Assembly: GCA_023374045.1 (NCBI GenBank)
Contig: CM041777.1
Location: 88,034,300-88,098,299 of the forward strand
Length of the DNA stretch: 64,000 nucleotides
Source of the DNA: Limonium bicolor
Lineage: Eukaryota; Streptophyta; Magnoliopsida; Caryophyllales; Plumbaginaceae
Direction: 5' to 3'
A program made the position numbers and the translations under genes. Numbering within the stretch: the first letter of the stretch is position 1; each line of letters opens with the position of its first letter. The notes under the pieces were generated by a model, which searched no databases, was not told the origin of the DNA, and was given only the letters and a program-made list of their open reading frames with translations. Of this stretch, positions 46,064-59,620 are shown piece after piece.

Positions 46064-49000
46064 TGTAACGCCCCAAAATTCCTACACCTTCTTATCATAT
46101 TAAAACATATTAATCATCAAGCATTTAGTAGCGGAAGCATTTAAACTAGCGGGCCGCTACCGCCACGTACGTACTTCTTACCGCCACGTTCACAACTTCT
46201 ATGAACGCTAAGGCTTAATAACTTACATATCCAAATTTTAACAAAGTTTACAAACTGACTTTAAAAAATAAAACCAAAACTCCAGAAGACTAGGTGAAAG
46301 TCTCTAATCCCTTAGCCCACATCTCGAGCTCCTTTAAGTCATCTTCATTTCCTGTATCTGTGGTCATTCAAACAATCACAGAGAAGGGACCACAGGGCAT
46401 AATGCCAAAAATCAACAACGCTGAGTAAAATCAAAGCTACCATCAAAAGAAATAGTATATCAAAATAGCCACTGATCATAGCCACTCTTAATCATTTAAT
46501 AGCTCAAGTAATATTCAGAATAGACCAAGTACTTATCATGATAATTCAAGTATTAACAATAACAGTTTGAGTACAACAATAAGCCATCAGATATATTTAG
46601 TTCATAACCAACCAAATATACCAAGTAGGATAATTAACCACCCAAATACTCAAGTAATAACAGCATGGTGTCCAAGTATGCTTAGATAGGATATAATCCA
46701 ATTCATTTATTTGATTATCCATTCAACTCCTCCATTTCTATCCAAACCAGTTCAAGGGACGAATCCCGATCTTTAAGGCGATCCAACCTTTAATCGGTTT
46801 AAGGGATGAGTCCCGATCTTTAAGGCGATCCAACCTTTAATCGGTTCAAGGGACGAATCCCGATCTTTAAGGCGATCCAACTTTCCCAAACACACTCCAG
46901 GCCCTAAAAGATGTGCACACCCTCTATAGTAACTTTAAACTATAGTGTAGGAAACCATGAAGCATCTCATGGAGCCCAAGGCATACCATGAGTCCAATAA
47001 TTCATAAGAAGGCAGTTACTGCTCAAGTTCCACATATGGTCAAATATCTCAACAACCCATTCCAATGAGTTACTCATTGAATCCTCATTAATCAGAAATA
47101 ACAATTTAAAGTATAACAAGAATCAACAGTCAAGTCATTTAACAAAGCCCTTTTCATAATTTCAAACACAAGGAACATAACAAGAATCAAACAACACTTA
47201 AGGAAAGGCTATAATCACATAATCTTACATGGCAACTTCGGCCAGGTCACACAGCATCAAATATCTCAGCTTAACAACTCAAACAACCATAAATCATACC
47301 TTAATACAAGGACATACTCATCCAAGTACTCACCCATCCGTTTGGCCATAAAATACACCAATCATTATAATAACTTAGCAAAACAAATAACCATTAATCA
47401 TACCTTGAAACAAGGTCACAATTATCCAAACAATCAAGACCTATTTGGCCTTATTATTAACTCATCAAATCATATTGATTTCAAAGTATAAACAACCATA
47501 GTTTACTTCTTAAAACAACTCTAATGAGTTACTAATACATTCTGCTTTAACAACACATAAGTGATCAAACTAGTTCAGAAGTTCTTACAACCATCATTAA
47601 TCTACTAAGACAATTCATATAGGTTTCTAATATATTAGATCCTAAGACCTTAAGTCCTAGTTTAGTTACACCATCAACTTCATCATAAACACACATTAAA
47701 GACATTAATAATCCCTTAACCCATTTGGTCATGTGAAGTTATCAACAACCAGATTATACAACCAACCTTATCTTAACCCCAGAATACATCTTTACTCATG
47801 TTAAGTAATCCCTAATCAATTCGGATACAAAGGCTAATCAATGGGTCAGATTAGTTTAACAATCACACCTAACATCTTAAATAACTCTTGTAACCATCAC
47901 ATCATTCGCCCATGTTACTACGACATCTTCTAGGTTAGTTAAGCACCTAATACACCTGATTATTCTTAGAATTATTCCTACAAAACTGGTGTTCAAACAA
48001 AGTTCTTAGGACATCATTTTTCTTAGATTATAACAACACCAGATTAGTCTAATTACTACCCAAAACAATCATAATAACTTTTAGATTATTTCCACCTACT
48101 AAACAGAAACAAAACACCATTAACAAACTCTCAAGCATTCAGTAATCAAAGGCAGGTTGCAAACACATCCTTTTCTTCCTTAAAACACTTTTCCAACTCT
48201 TATAGTTTTAGGCTCATAAAAACCTACGAATTCAGTAAGATTATATAGAGGTAATACTCTTTTAAAACATGTAGATTTGTTAAAGAATGGTAACCATGAA
48301 GTTACACCAAACAAACCATAACAATTTCAGCCTCAATAACACACCTATATCCAGATAAGTTTCAAGATCAATTAAGCTTTCAAACCATGCTTAAACATCA
48401 CAAATCAACTCCCATGTATTTGGTTATATAGGTTAGGTCTTTAAGACACCTTTTTATTCCTTAAAGCTTATTTCCAACTCAATGGTTTTGTACCCCAAAA
48501 TACCAACGAATTTACATAATCCATAAAGAGGTACTAGTCTTTGAAAACATATAGATTTGTGAAGGGATAGTAACCTTGAAGTTACCTTCAGAATTGAAGA
48601 AGAAACCTTCCCTAAAACCTTGAAAACTCTTGTTAGAAGCTAGGACACCTTAGACAATCTTTGAGCACCAAATTGGGTTCTCCTCTGATTTTTGACCACC
48701 ATCAGCTAGGAATGGATGGAGAACTTCTATGAACACCATACTTCAAGGATTGGAATTGGATGGAGCTTTCTCCCCCTCCCTTCCTTTCTCGGCCTAAGCT
48801 TTCTTCCTATATGGGTTTCTTCCTTCTTTGCATTCTTCTTACTGATTACAAAGGATTTAAGTGGTGGATGAATGATTTGGAAAGGTAAAGATGGTACAAG
48901 GATCTCTCTTCTTCTTCTTTGCTCTCAGCCAAGATAAGAACAACAAGGTAAGCTTTATTTCCTTCTTCCCTAATGAAGGACGAAATATTGATGCTGGATG

Positions 49001-49735
49001 GAGTATTTTGGAGTGGTGGCTGATGGTATTTATAGGAAAGGGCTGATCCTTGTCAATTTCCTCCTTGATTAAGTAAACTTCTAAGTGGTGACACCTTAGG
49101 CTCCATTTGCTAGCTTCTGATTGGCTCATAATAAGGCTTAATATAAGAAAGACAACACATGGGCTGACTAAGGGAGGTGGGCAGCAGCCTATTCTCATTG
49201 GACCAAGGTGTGGTCTTATCGTGTGGTGACACCTCCTACTAGGCTGCATAGGTGTCGGGCTCCTATTGGTCCTAGTGTTAACCAATGTTAATTTAACACC
49301 TCGTGCTTGCCACCTCGTGCTTGCCATCTCATGCTTGCCACCTCATGCTTGCCACCTCGTGCTTAAAGACGTCCTACTTGCCTACTAGCTTGGTCGTGCT
49401 TAAGACGTCCTACTAGCTTGCTAGCTTGCTGAGTCACCTACTTGCTTACTAGCTTGATGAGTCACCTACTTGCTTGCTAGCTTTCCCAAGCAGCTGCATC
49501 ACCTACTTGTGTGTTTACTACATAAGCTAGCTGCTGCATCACCAACTAGCTTGGTTGTCACAATGTTATTGAAGCATTCTAGCTAGCTACTTTTAAAACA
49601 ATACAAGAAGTGCTATTAAGGACTTTTCTGGTCCTAATATGTACTTATGCCAATATTAGGGTTTAAAAGTGCTTTATAGCTTATTAAGACTTAAACAGCA
49701 ACATAAATCATTCCTTAGAAACTTGGGGATTTACA
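46064..49735 (-). repeat. Element E: 5' LTR (3.67 kb, complete)
   Basis: Ends TGTAACGCCCC at 46064 and GGGGATTTACA at 49735. Carries three copies of the 46-47-bp tandem repeat at 46746-46880 and the CTTGCCACCTCGTG repeats near 49296-49370. A minus-strand frame at 49327-48857 is open but has no known domain, and the same frame is broken in the other LTR, so I do not call it a gene. Confidence 0.93.
46746..46880. repeat. 46-47-bp tandem repeat, three copies
   Basis: Same unit as 42640-42826, one copy fewer; the middle copy reads GGGATGAGTCCCG. Confidence 0.9.
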
Positions 49736-50181
49736 GACATGTTGTATTTATCCAAATGACAAAACAACTATAAATCCGTCAATGACCTTTATTGGTCACG
49801 TTTACTCAATTCTCCTCATAACTTTAAATATAATATACTCTAATCCCAAATATTGTTTGGTGGTTATATACTCTCATTATTCATGTGAGGTTTTAACTTA
49901 ATGCTTAGTTAATTTCCTTAACCTCCTAACCTTATTATAATCAAGGTATTTGTTCATATATTTTAAAGTATGTAGTCTTAAATTATAAGACTTATATTGA
50001 GTGGGATTTCCTTTAAATTACCTTATGATTTTATGTACATCATATTATATTATTTTCTTGGATTTACTTTAAAATCCTTTGAGGTATTTATTTACACATG
50101 TAATATTTATAATACATGTTTATATTTGTCTAAGTAATATTTCAACTTATTAATTCCTTATATTTTCAGATAGTCACTCAA
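49736..50181. other. AT-rich spacer between elements E and F
   Basis: 446 bp that match nothing else in the window. No open frame or repeat is seen. Its first five bases GACAT and last five CTCAA are the flanks of E and F. Confidence 0.7.
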
Positions 50182-53100
50182 TGAAATACCCCAAACCTTG
50201 ATATATTGTTTAAATACTAAAATATGATATTTAAAGGCTAAAAAGTGCCTTAGAAACATCAGTGTACAATTTAAACCATGGTGAAAACAATAAGTACCAT
50301 GAATACGGTTTGAGCAAAAACATGCTCTAAGCTTGGAGTGAACTTGGTTGGGACCCAAAGAACCTAACAAGACTAAATAATAGTCAATTATGATTTAATA
50401 AGGCTAATTAAGTCCTTAGGAAACCTTGGTAGACAATTAAACCAAATAAAACACAAATAAATACCTTAAAGTCAATATGGGCAAAAATGTGCTCTAAGCT
50501 TGGGATAAGTTTGCATAAGACCTAAAGGTAATACCTATACCTTAAATATATGTTAATGAACATATAAAACCAATTACAAAAGAAAACCAAGCTTGAAAAC
50601 AAGTTAAAACACAAAATGTGCTTTAAGGAGTCTTAAAGCACATTTTTGAAAAATTGTCTTGTAAATGAGTTTTGAATGGCTAAATGTCCATCATTACTCT
50701 TTAATTAACATGTGTACTACTTAGTATCACATTTGGAAGTCTAAATCAATGGGAAATAAAAAATTTCACAAGTATGTGCCTTGTTTTTGTGAATAGTAAC
50801 TAAAATATGCTAGTTTATGACATAAGTCAATATAAGTAAGTTAATTGGTCAACAAAGACCAAAACACCCCTAAGTAATATAAGGGGGCCAGTTTTTGTAA
50901 GGTGAGTCACCACCATTTGCAAATCAATTAAAGAAAGGAAGACATAAAGTAAAGTACTATTCTACTTTATTACATAAATATCTAAACAAAGGTAGACCTC
51001 TCACCTCATTCTCTTCTTTTCTCCTTGTTCCCACCGTCTTCATCCTCTCCTCTCTTCTTCAAAAATGATGGGCTATAGTAACCTCTCTTCTCCATCTTCA
51101 TTTCCAAATCCCATTGCCAAATCCAACTCCATGCTCCAAATCAAATCCTCAAGACCATATTTCGGTGCCATGGCGATTCACCATTGAAGGAGCTTGAGCT
51201 CATATTTTCATGCCATGTTATTCTTCTTTGCTTCAAGGTAAGGAATAACCAAAGAAAACAACATTTCCTTCATTTTTTATTACATGTTCGAAAATTCACC
51301 ATTAATGGTGTCTTCTCTTGTTCTTTCATAGCCCCATTTCAATCTTTAAAGGACTAGGATGAGTCCTCTCTTGATGCTTATTCAAGCTCTTTTTTGTTTC
51401 CAAGGTAAAACAACTATCCTAAAGTGTATAAACAATATATATGACCTAGGGTTTACAATGAGTTTAAGCATGAAGCTTGAATGCTCATTGGTTTTACTTG
51501 TGTATTGATTTGAACATTGACAAGTAGCCAAGTACTCTTGCCGATTTCCAAACAAGGAAGAACAAGAGTGTTCAAGTAAAAATCTTGAAGAAAAGAGGTA
51601 AACAAACTATCTCAATGTAGTTTAAATGCCTAGGAAAAATGAGCTTGATTTGCTTAATACAATACCTAAGGAGCCAATGGCAAATGAGCTAGTAAAATGC
51701 TCTCAAGGAGTTTATTAAGGGCATATGTATTGTTGGGTGTATTTGCAGGTCAAAGGCAATATATACATGTGGAAATTCAGTGTTTATGGTTTATGCAATT
51801 TAAGGGCCTAAGAGCCATGTTATTTAAGGGCCTAAGTGCCAAGCAATTTGTTTATGCACTATATTGTGATGTAGTGTAAATTTGGTGAAGTTTTGTGTGT
51901 TAGAAGGTACATGATGGATTTAAGAGTTCTTGAATGATTAAAGGTGAAAACCTAAGTGTTTGGGTGTGAGAATATACAAGAGAAGCTATGGCAAAAATTT
52001 AGTCGACAAACAAAGGAGTTTATGTATTCTAATGAGATTTTATGACCTAGAAGGTATTAGGAATTTGTTAAGTGTTAAGATGGTGAAACAAGTGAAATAT
52101 GGTGTTCTTAAGTGTTATGATGCCTTGGGCATAGTCTTGGAGGATTTAGAAATCAAATGGGTGTAGTAAACACACCAAAGTTATGTGGTATGAAATGCTA
52201 AGTCTTGTGCAAGTTTTGGTGATCAAAGGAAAAAATAATGCCTTTGGAGTAGTGATAATGGTGGTAAGGAAACATTGTGGGATAGTGATTGTCATAAGTA
52301 TAAAACACCACTTAGAAATCTAAGGAAAAACACTACAAGTGTTAGTATTTATAAGAATTGTGTAATGCTTGAGGAAGATCTTTAATGGGTAATTTAAGGA
52401 GTTTAATGGAGGTCTTAAGGTGTTTTTGAGGTGCCCAAATGAGGTTAGAACATACTAGGATACATGAGGTGAAGTTTGGAGTCAAATGGGAATGTAGAAA
52501 CAAAGGTCTGGAGCCGACCGACCTTAGGGACCGGACTTGTAAGGTCGGTCGAGCTCAGTTTACACTACCGGAAAGAGTTTCTGGAATGGACCGACCTTGG
52601 GGACCGGACTTGCAAGGTCGGTCGGGTTTATATTTTTGGTACGGGTTAAGTTTCTGGAATGGACCGACCTTGGGACCAGACTTGCAAGGTCGGTCGTGTC
52701 TAAATTTTTGAACGGAAATTGTTTCTGGAATGGACCAACCTTGTGGACCGAACTTGCAAGGTCGGTCGGAGTAGAATTTTTGACGGTAATGTGTTCTGGA
52801 ATGGACCGACCTTGTGTAAGGTCGGTCGGTAAGGTCGGTCGGACCAAAACTTGTAAAAAAAAACAAAAACAAACAAGAGTGACTTAAGTAGTAAACCCTA
52901 ATGGGTATAACAAGGATAATCAAGTGTGAATTAAGTAAGGAAACATGACATATAATCATGTTAAAACGCTTAGTATTCAAAAGTTAAATAAATTAATTAA
53001 CCGACATTACTAATCATGTTTAGGAACTACGTTTGGCGGGACTCGTATGCAGCAAGGGCCAAGGTATGGTTTTCTTGCAACCTGTGTCCTACCGGATTAC

Positions 53101-54602
53101 ACCGGCTTGTATGCCAATGTGTTTTTCTGTATGTTTGCCACATTAAAAGATAAATCATGAAACGAGTTTATAGTCGTTATTGTTGTTGTGTGTTTGCGTA
53201 CCGATACCGGTAACCTCGAATGCGCACGGAAGGCTAGTTAACCATTATTAGGTAAACGTAAGAGAACGGTATCCGGTAATAACGTTTCCAACCTAAGGAA
53301 CGTTCTAACCACGGCTATGCGTGAGTTAGTCATGTGATGTTTGTGTGTGTTTTGTGTGTGAATGTATGAACCTCCCTTGTGTGTGTCTAACTAGACCTAA
53401 CCATCTATTTGTGAATTAATGTACTAAGTCCAATAAAGGGACTCCTAACAAGTGCTAACCGGGAAGTGAAGAGTCCGGTCTGTTCCGGCCACGCGTGTGA
53501 GTATGGGGGTCGTTGTCATATCAGGTTCGATCCTCTCTGTATGTTATGGTTGTTTTCCAATTTGGTTTCCAATCTTCCCTTTAGCTTAACCAAAGCTATT
53601 TTACTGACTCACGTCGGGCCACAAGGGCATACTATGTTTTTTCGGTGTGCTTGGGTTACTATATCCGACGCACCTTGGTTTAAGTTATCCGTTCATTTAA
53701 CGAGACGGTAACGAGTTATGTAACGAGCTTATCATGAGTCTGGCAACATTCTCTAGGCTCTACAAGTGAACTGACTATGTTTGGGCCGGTTCGTAAAAGG
53801 GAACCGTTCCCGTTATGTTAAGTATTATTGTTGTGCTGCAATTCTTATTGCGATGTGATGTTATATGTTGTTAAGATGTGGAGTATGTGGATCATGGATA
53901 TGAACTCCAGTTTATTGTAAGAGGCGTTTGGGAATAACCCGATTGGTGGGCAAATGTCGTCTATTAAGGAAATAGCTCCATTAAAGGAGAAACACTTTAG
54001 GGGTTAAAGATCACAATGAGTGATTTATTAAGTGATGATGTGTTGGCTGTTTTATTGAGCCATTGTTGTGCAGTGTAATGTGTTGTGTATTTGTAGTTTA
54101 CGTGCATGATTTAATAAAATCAACAGCATGCTTAGACGACAAATAGTTGTGCGTGGCCCGGTAGCATGCGGGCTGCGGGATTACCATACCAGCAAAGGTG
54201 CTGAGCCCCTGGGGGGCCACCCTTTCTCTTCTTTTCCTATTTCCGGTACTAGGAGCTGGAAGCCGTTCGAGAGTAGGACGGGGTAGTCGTTTGTACATGG
54301 GTAATCACTTAAGTTGTATGTGTACAGTAGGTGTAGTAAGACCGAAATTGTTATCGGCATCAACTTGTAAATACTCGGTATAGTTGGAAGGTATGTGTAT
54401 GTCTTGTTGTTAATGGAAAGAGATAGTAATATGTAGTCTCTCGGGAATCTAGTCCATCAGACCGATACAATGTGTATGTAATAGCCTTGATAGCCACGTG
54501 GGTGGTTAACGGCGTTAACACACCAACGAGTTAAGTAATGTGATGAAGTGTTTTCCGCTGCAGTTTGTTGTAAGTGTGTTAATGTTTGGATGGGGTGTTA
54601 CA
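50182..54602 (+). repeat. Element F: 5' LTR (4.42 kb)
   Basis: TGAAATACCCCAAACC at the start, GGATGGGGTGTTACA at the end, PBS right after. The upstream flank is CTCAA. It lacks about 80 bp near 51155-51170 relative to the 3' LTR (60593-60670). It holds the GGTCGG array at 52515-52852. No coding sequence is recognised. Confidence 0.95.
52515..52852. repeat. GGTCGG-rich tandem array in 5' LTR of element F
   Basis: Five units of about 71-80 bp. Each begins ACCGACCTT, then ACTTGCAAGGTCGGTCG, a variable middle and TTTCTGGAATGG. Each can form a short stem between ACCGACCTT and AAGGTCGGT. The final unit is shortened with three GGTCGGTCGG-like repeats in a row. Confidence 0.88.
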
Positions 54603-54607
54603 AAAAG

Positions 54608-54619
54608 TGGTATCAGAGC
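54608..54619 (+). promoter_or_regulatory. Primer binding site of element F
   Basis: TGGTATCAGAGC five bases (AAAAG) after the LTR end. It is part of a perfect 9-bp hairpin, ATCAGAGCG (54612-54620), loop AAGTAT, CGCTCTGAT (54627-54635). Confidence 0.95.
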
Positions 54620-55436
54620 GAAGTATCGCTCTGATGACTGAATCACCGAAATTAGGAAGTACCGAGTTAGGATTTTAGTACTTTGGGTTAAGGGTTGAGT
54701 GATAGCGTGAGAGATACGCTAGTTAGGAATTACCAGTGAATAATGAAAACCTACTATATCCATCCCGCCCTCCACAGCCCCTGTTTTATAACTTGGGAAA
54801 CAATGCCAGAGAGATGGAAGTCCTCTCTTACTCGGGAATACCCGATCTGGCTGTTATTAAATACCTCTAAAGGTACGGAGAACCTGTCATACGGTAGATC
54901 CCGAAAACTGGGAATCCCGGAGACGGTTTCCATCTGAACAATGTTAACCGCATTTAATAGCGAAGAATGAAGAATCTTGTGTATAGAAGAATAGAATTTC
55001 CGGCAACCTGGGTCGACATGCGGAGCAGTCGAGAATAACCAGCTTGCAACGCACCGACCGTGCAACAGGCAAGAAGTGGATTAATGAAACCCGAGACGAG
55101 TGTCTACGGGACCACAGTTGTTAAATGATACACCGACGGTATACCAACTGACAAAGGAACTACAACGTAGTGCCCAAACAAGAGACAAGTCTCAGTAACC
55201 ACGACAAATGTGTGGAACGGGCTACGAAGAAGATACAGTACTAAGCAAAAAGGGGTCTCCAAGAATGGGAGACACCCTAGCTGATGATTATCATGTGAAT
55301 ACAGTGAGAAGTTGCCCAGAGGGTTAATTGTCAAGACTGTAAGATCAAGTGAGGGCCAACAAGGCCACTGATGACAGTGCGGGTAAAAACAATACCATAA
55401 CCGGTATGTGTTGAACCGATAGCCAGTTAGCATGGC

Positions 55437-55456
55437 GCACTTGCCATGGCAAGTGC
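55437..55456. repeat. Perfect 20-bp palindrome in element F
   Basis: GCACTTGCCATGGCAAGTGC, identical to 41845-41864 of element D. Confidence 0.85.
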
Positions 55457-58253
55457 TGCTATAACAGGGCTGTTCGGGGAAGTTTAACAAATACGAACTT
55501 AGTAAAGTACCGAAGTAAGTGAGATCAGATCATGACCATGGAAGGGCTTGATAGCCTAACCGTTGTAATTGGAAGTACACCAGTCAGCAAGAAGCTAGAC
55601 TTGGTTAAGGCAAGAAGGCGTTGTGAAACCATGAGAATTTTTCTTTCAAGCTTAGATTTATTTCAAACTCTTTTCTTTCAAAACCAGATTTTCTTTCAAA
55701 CCAATACTTCTTTCTAACCTTCTTCTAAACCAAACCAGTAAACCAATGGCAGTTGATAAAGATACAACAGTGGATAACTTTCCCTCGATTAAGTTCGGGA
55801 AGCACGGATGGATAATATTGTCACGGGACAATATAAGGGAGTTGACAACAGAATACTTCACCTAGGCGTGTGACGAACACTACGAGTGTACCAACTGTAA
55901 TGTGGGACGACCGCACTCCGATAGGAGCTTGTGGGCCTGACAGACCTACTTATGGGTTAGTTGGGTAAGTAGCAATGTATCAGCATGGTACCCCACATAT
56001 GTATACGAGTAGAGTCCGGAACACGGGAGGTAGTCGACTCCGTACTACGGTCAGCAGTGTAAGTCAATCAAGAGCAAAGGATTACCGAGAATGGTTGAAG
56101 TAAAGGAACTCAGTTAATTTAACAAGACTAAAGGAGTTAGTGAATTTGTTTCAAAGAAATGTTTAGGAGTCAGGGAATACGAAGTGCACTAACTATTATG
56201 TAAAGACATCACATATGTTAAGAATCCCGAGGGGTAAACATGATAGCTGGAATGGTGACCCAGCCTGTGCATGGCAAGCAGATGCCTAATGTGGACACAT
56301 TAATGTGCAATGAACGGGATGAAACTCCCAGAATGAGTACCTACACTACCAGGAAATGTTGATCTTCACAGAAGAGGATAATAAGCCAGTTAAGAACGCA
56401 AACGGCGTGGCTAACTGAATATACCAATAAGTGCGAACCAGATGTAATGGCATAACTTAGCAACACCCAGGAGCAATCCTTGAAGGGTGTTCACATCAAC
56501 GATAGTTGAACGAAATAACGTGACAGAAACACAAGGGTTGAAACTAACACCCAGTTTAGACATAAGTTGTTAGGAGACGGACTGACGTCCTTGAAGGGGC
56601 ATCCCATGAAAATAAGCGTGATGCAACGACCCTATCATGGAGCCCAATATGATATCCAAACCATGTAATGTGGTACAGAGATGTAAATATGTGTGAACAG
56701 CCTACAATGAGCGGAGCTCAAGGCAATAAGGCCTATAAGCCACAACAGGATATGTTATATAAACTTAATCAATTGTAGAAGTTTATGTTGTAGAAGTAGA
56801 CAGAGCGGAGAATGAACCACTGCTTTAAGAGTGGGGATACCTCCTAATATTGTGAGACCGCAACAGCGGTAGTTAGGTGAACTAAGTTCAGGGAATATGT
56901 TAAGGGTGGACCAATATGGTTATTACCGGAGGAGGATTTGAATGGGAATGATACGAAAAGTAGTGTTTATACCACTTGTGGAGACCGGAAGAGTAACAAG
57001 TCTAATAGCAACCACCATAGATGTGTGACGCTAAATGAGTAATGGAAAGTGCTCAAGGAGCATTAAGACTCAAAAGACTAGAATATTCAACAATCAGCCA
57101 AATGAGTGGCGAACCATAATACGAGTGATGTAACTATATGTGTGGAAGCTAAAATGACAGTGAATACCATATAAGTAGATGTTATACAGTGAGTAAGAGC
57201 ACGGTGCGCAGCAAGCGACCGTTGTATAAGTGTTGTTGAATAATACTATGGCAGATCAGACCAGTTATGAGTTAAACTCAGTGGAGATGCAAGGGAAGTG
57301 ATGATAAACAGACTGGGCAATAAGCCGGTAGCTAGTACTATGAGATAAAAATCTTAGTGAAACATAGTGTAAATTCCTATTGCAATCGCATAAGAGATTT
57401 ACTGCCAAGAGTTTACGCCTCTGCACTCTGTATGACTGATTGTTTTGGTATTGCATTTGTGCAGTGATGATCGAGTGGGATAGCTAGGACTTGGGAAATG
57501 TTAATGGTGGTGGAAGTAGAAAGAGACTTATAACGCTATAATGACCGATGCATGGGAAATGCAAGGACGTACCAATGAAAGAGTACATGTACAAAACCAA
57601 ATGTGGAGGCATGATTAACAGTAAGTGACTACAGTAGCACTAAATACTAGATATTGGTATGGAATATACCTCAAGTGTGGAGAAATAACAGAAATAGCAC
57701 TACACATTAGGTGGTAGCTTAATCCCAACCGACAGTAAGTCGGAAGGAAACAAGTCAATCATTGTGAAACACATAACGGTATACATAGTAAATTATTAGA
57801 GAAGTGGATGGAAAGTTTTGAAACTCACCGAATTTGCTCACGGTCAGAAATACCACGCATCAGTTGAGAAACCGTTATTACCAAGATAAAAGTGATAAAT
57901 GGGGATGTACAATACAGTAAGAATAATGAATGGGGGCAAACTAAGGCCTACAGTTATTATAGTTTCGCAGCAGAAACTAGTGAGCCAACGATTCAAGTGT
58001 TGAATGTGCATAGTGAACAGGAGTGAATGGCTAATTATTAACGCCTAGAAGCCACACAGGCCAGAACCGAAACCAGTTAAGAGTGAAAGCAAACTCCAAT
58101 GAGAATTCTTGGTTTAGGAACTAAACCGCCAATATGGTTAAGATCCTCTAATTAGAATGCATTGTATAATAGACTGCATGGAAGATAAAGTACTTCACGA
58201 CGGCAGAACGTTTTAAACCAATGATTCAGTGATTGATTACGTGGGTGTAATCC

Positions 58254-58270
58254 CTTTTAAGGGGGGTAGA
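58254..58270 (+). promoter_or_regulatory. Extra PPT-like tract, element F
   Basis: CTTTTAAGGGGGGTAGA, differing from the true PPT only at its edge, 1.37 kb upstream. Conserved in B and D and recognisable in A. Confidence 0.6.
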
Positions 58271-59620
58271 GCGCAAAACCGCTTAGTGTGTTTTACCGTA
58301 CAAGAATACATGAACTATGTTGTGCATAGCACAAAATAATTTGTTTGGATGATTGGTGCGTGCGTTACATAAACATACACATTCATTCATGGTTTAATTG
58401 TGGTAATTTTGCACAGAAGATGCGAAATACCATTGTGATTGTGATAAGTGTGTTTATTCGTTAACAGTTATGTGAGATAGTACAAGTGTAGGGAGTAAAG
58501 AAACTCCCGGGGAACAAAAAACCCCGACAGTGAATAAATGTGAAACGGTGTGTTGTATTTTGATAAAATATATGTGTATGTATACAATATAGTGATTCAT
58601 GAAAAGGGTATGAAACCAACATAGAACCTAGTGAGAATAAGATTCCCTAGGTAACAGGATTAAAGTGAACGGAGATAACTGGTAGACGGAGTTCTATCCT
58701 TTGGAGATGTAATGATTATGACTAGAAAGACTAAAAGATAGAAAATTGGAAATGAGTGTATTACTTGATGCTTGAAAATGAAGTGGGAAGTGGAACTTGA
58801 TTTGCATGCAATCAAGGGAAGCCGAACACAAATTGGGGTGGAAGGATAGTTCAACACTGATGCTGATCACATCAGGGTTGGATGATTCTTGAAGCTCCCT
58901 GTAAGTGGTCACAAATAACCACGCTAAGAAAGAAGCAAAGAGCATAAGTTGGACTTGGAGTTGTATATGTTTTCAAAAAGGATTTTGAATTGGTATTTAT
59001 AAAGCGTAGATAGATACCTTACATTATGGAAGTACTTTTACTTAACCTTAACAAAGAATATTCTTGTAGTACTTGCCCGGTGACATGGGAAGCATATGTG
59101 TTAAAGATTAAGTGATTGTTTTGATCTCCCAAAGGAACGGGGACGGAAGGTGTCCATCGCGACCGGGTTCTGCGGGATCACAGTATATGTAAAAGATATT
59201 TTTGATTGTTATACATGCTATGACATGTTGTGTGGTATGTGAAATAAATACTATTTTGACCTTGAGTCCTAATGTGGTTGAGTTCCGAAAGTCGTTATGT
59301 TACCTAGACCTATATGTCTAAATGTTGTTATGTTACCTAGACCTATGTGTCTAAATGTTGTTGTGTACCCAGACCTGAGAGTCTAAGGATTGTTATGTAA
59401 GTATAATGTTGATTAAGGTACCCGGACCACTAAGTCCGAGGTTATCATGTAAGTATGTTATGTTATGTTATGTTATGTATGGATGTGAATATGTTACCCG
59501 GACCATTAAGTCCGGGGGTGTGATGTAAAGTATGTTTTGTTATGGAAGTTTATTTCCAAGTGATCCCCGTGTTCTAATCCAAATAATGTGTGGGAAGTGT
59601 GAACTTCGAGGACGAAGTTC

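Larger units (their letters stand above)
42287..49735 (-). mobile_element. Element E: long-LTR element with minimal interior
   Basis: Minus-strand element made of two long LTRs (42287-45681 truncated, 46064-49735 complete) around 382 bp that hold a PBS and a PPT and no coding sequence. It must depend on enzymes from elsewhere. The LTRs are not related to those of A-D and F except for the generic GGGGCGTTACA end. The right flank is GACAT; the left end is lost, so no target duplication can be tested. Confidence 0.9.

Noticed and set aside
48857..49327. 156-codon minus-strand frame in the LTR of element E
   Set aside because: Its counterpart in the other LTR (44826-45283) is broken, composition is repeat-driven at its start, and no domain is visible.
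52515..52852. Regularly spaced repeats reminiscent of a CRISPR array
   Set aside because: Units are contiguous 71-80-bp tandem repeats with diverged middles, in a plant LTR, duplicated with the LTR. Not a CRISPR.
54608..54619. A tRNA gene fragment at the GGTATCAGAGC sequences
   Set aside because: Only the primer-complementary bases are present, directly after LTR ends; no cloverleaf is possible. No tRNA or rRNA gene was found in the window.
55104..55490. 128-codon frame in the element F interior as a possible captured gene
   Set aside because: Equivalent frames in B and D are interrupted or differ in length and no domain is seen; kept only as part of a non-coding interior.
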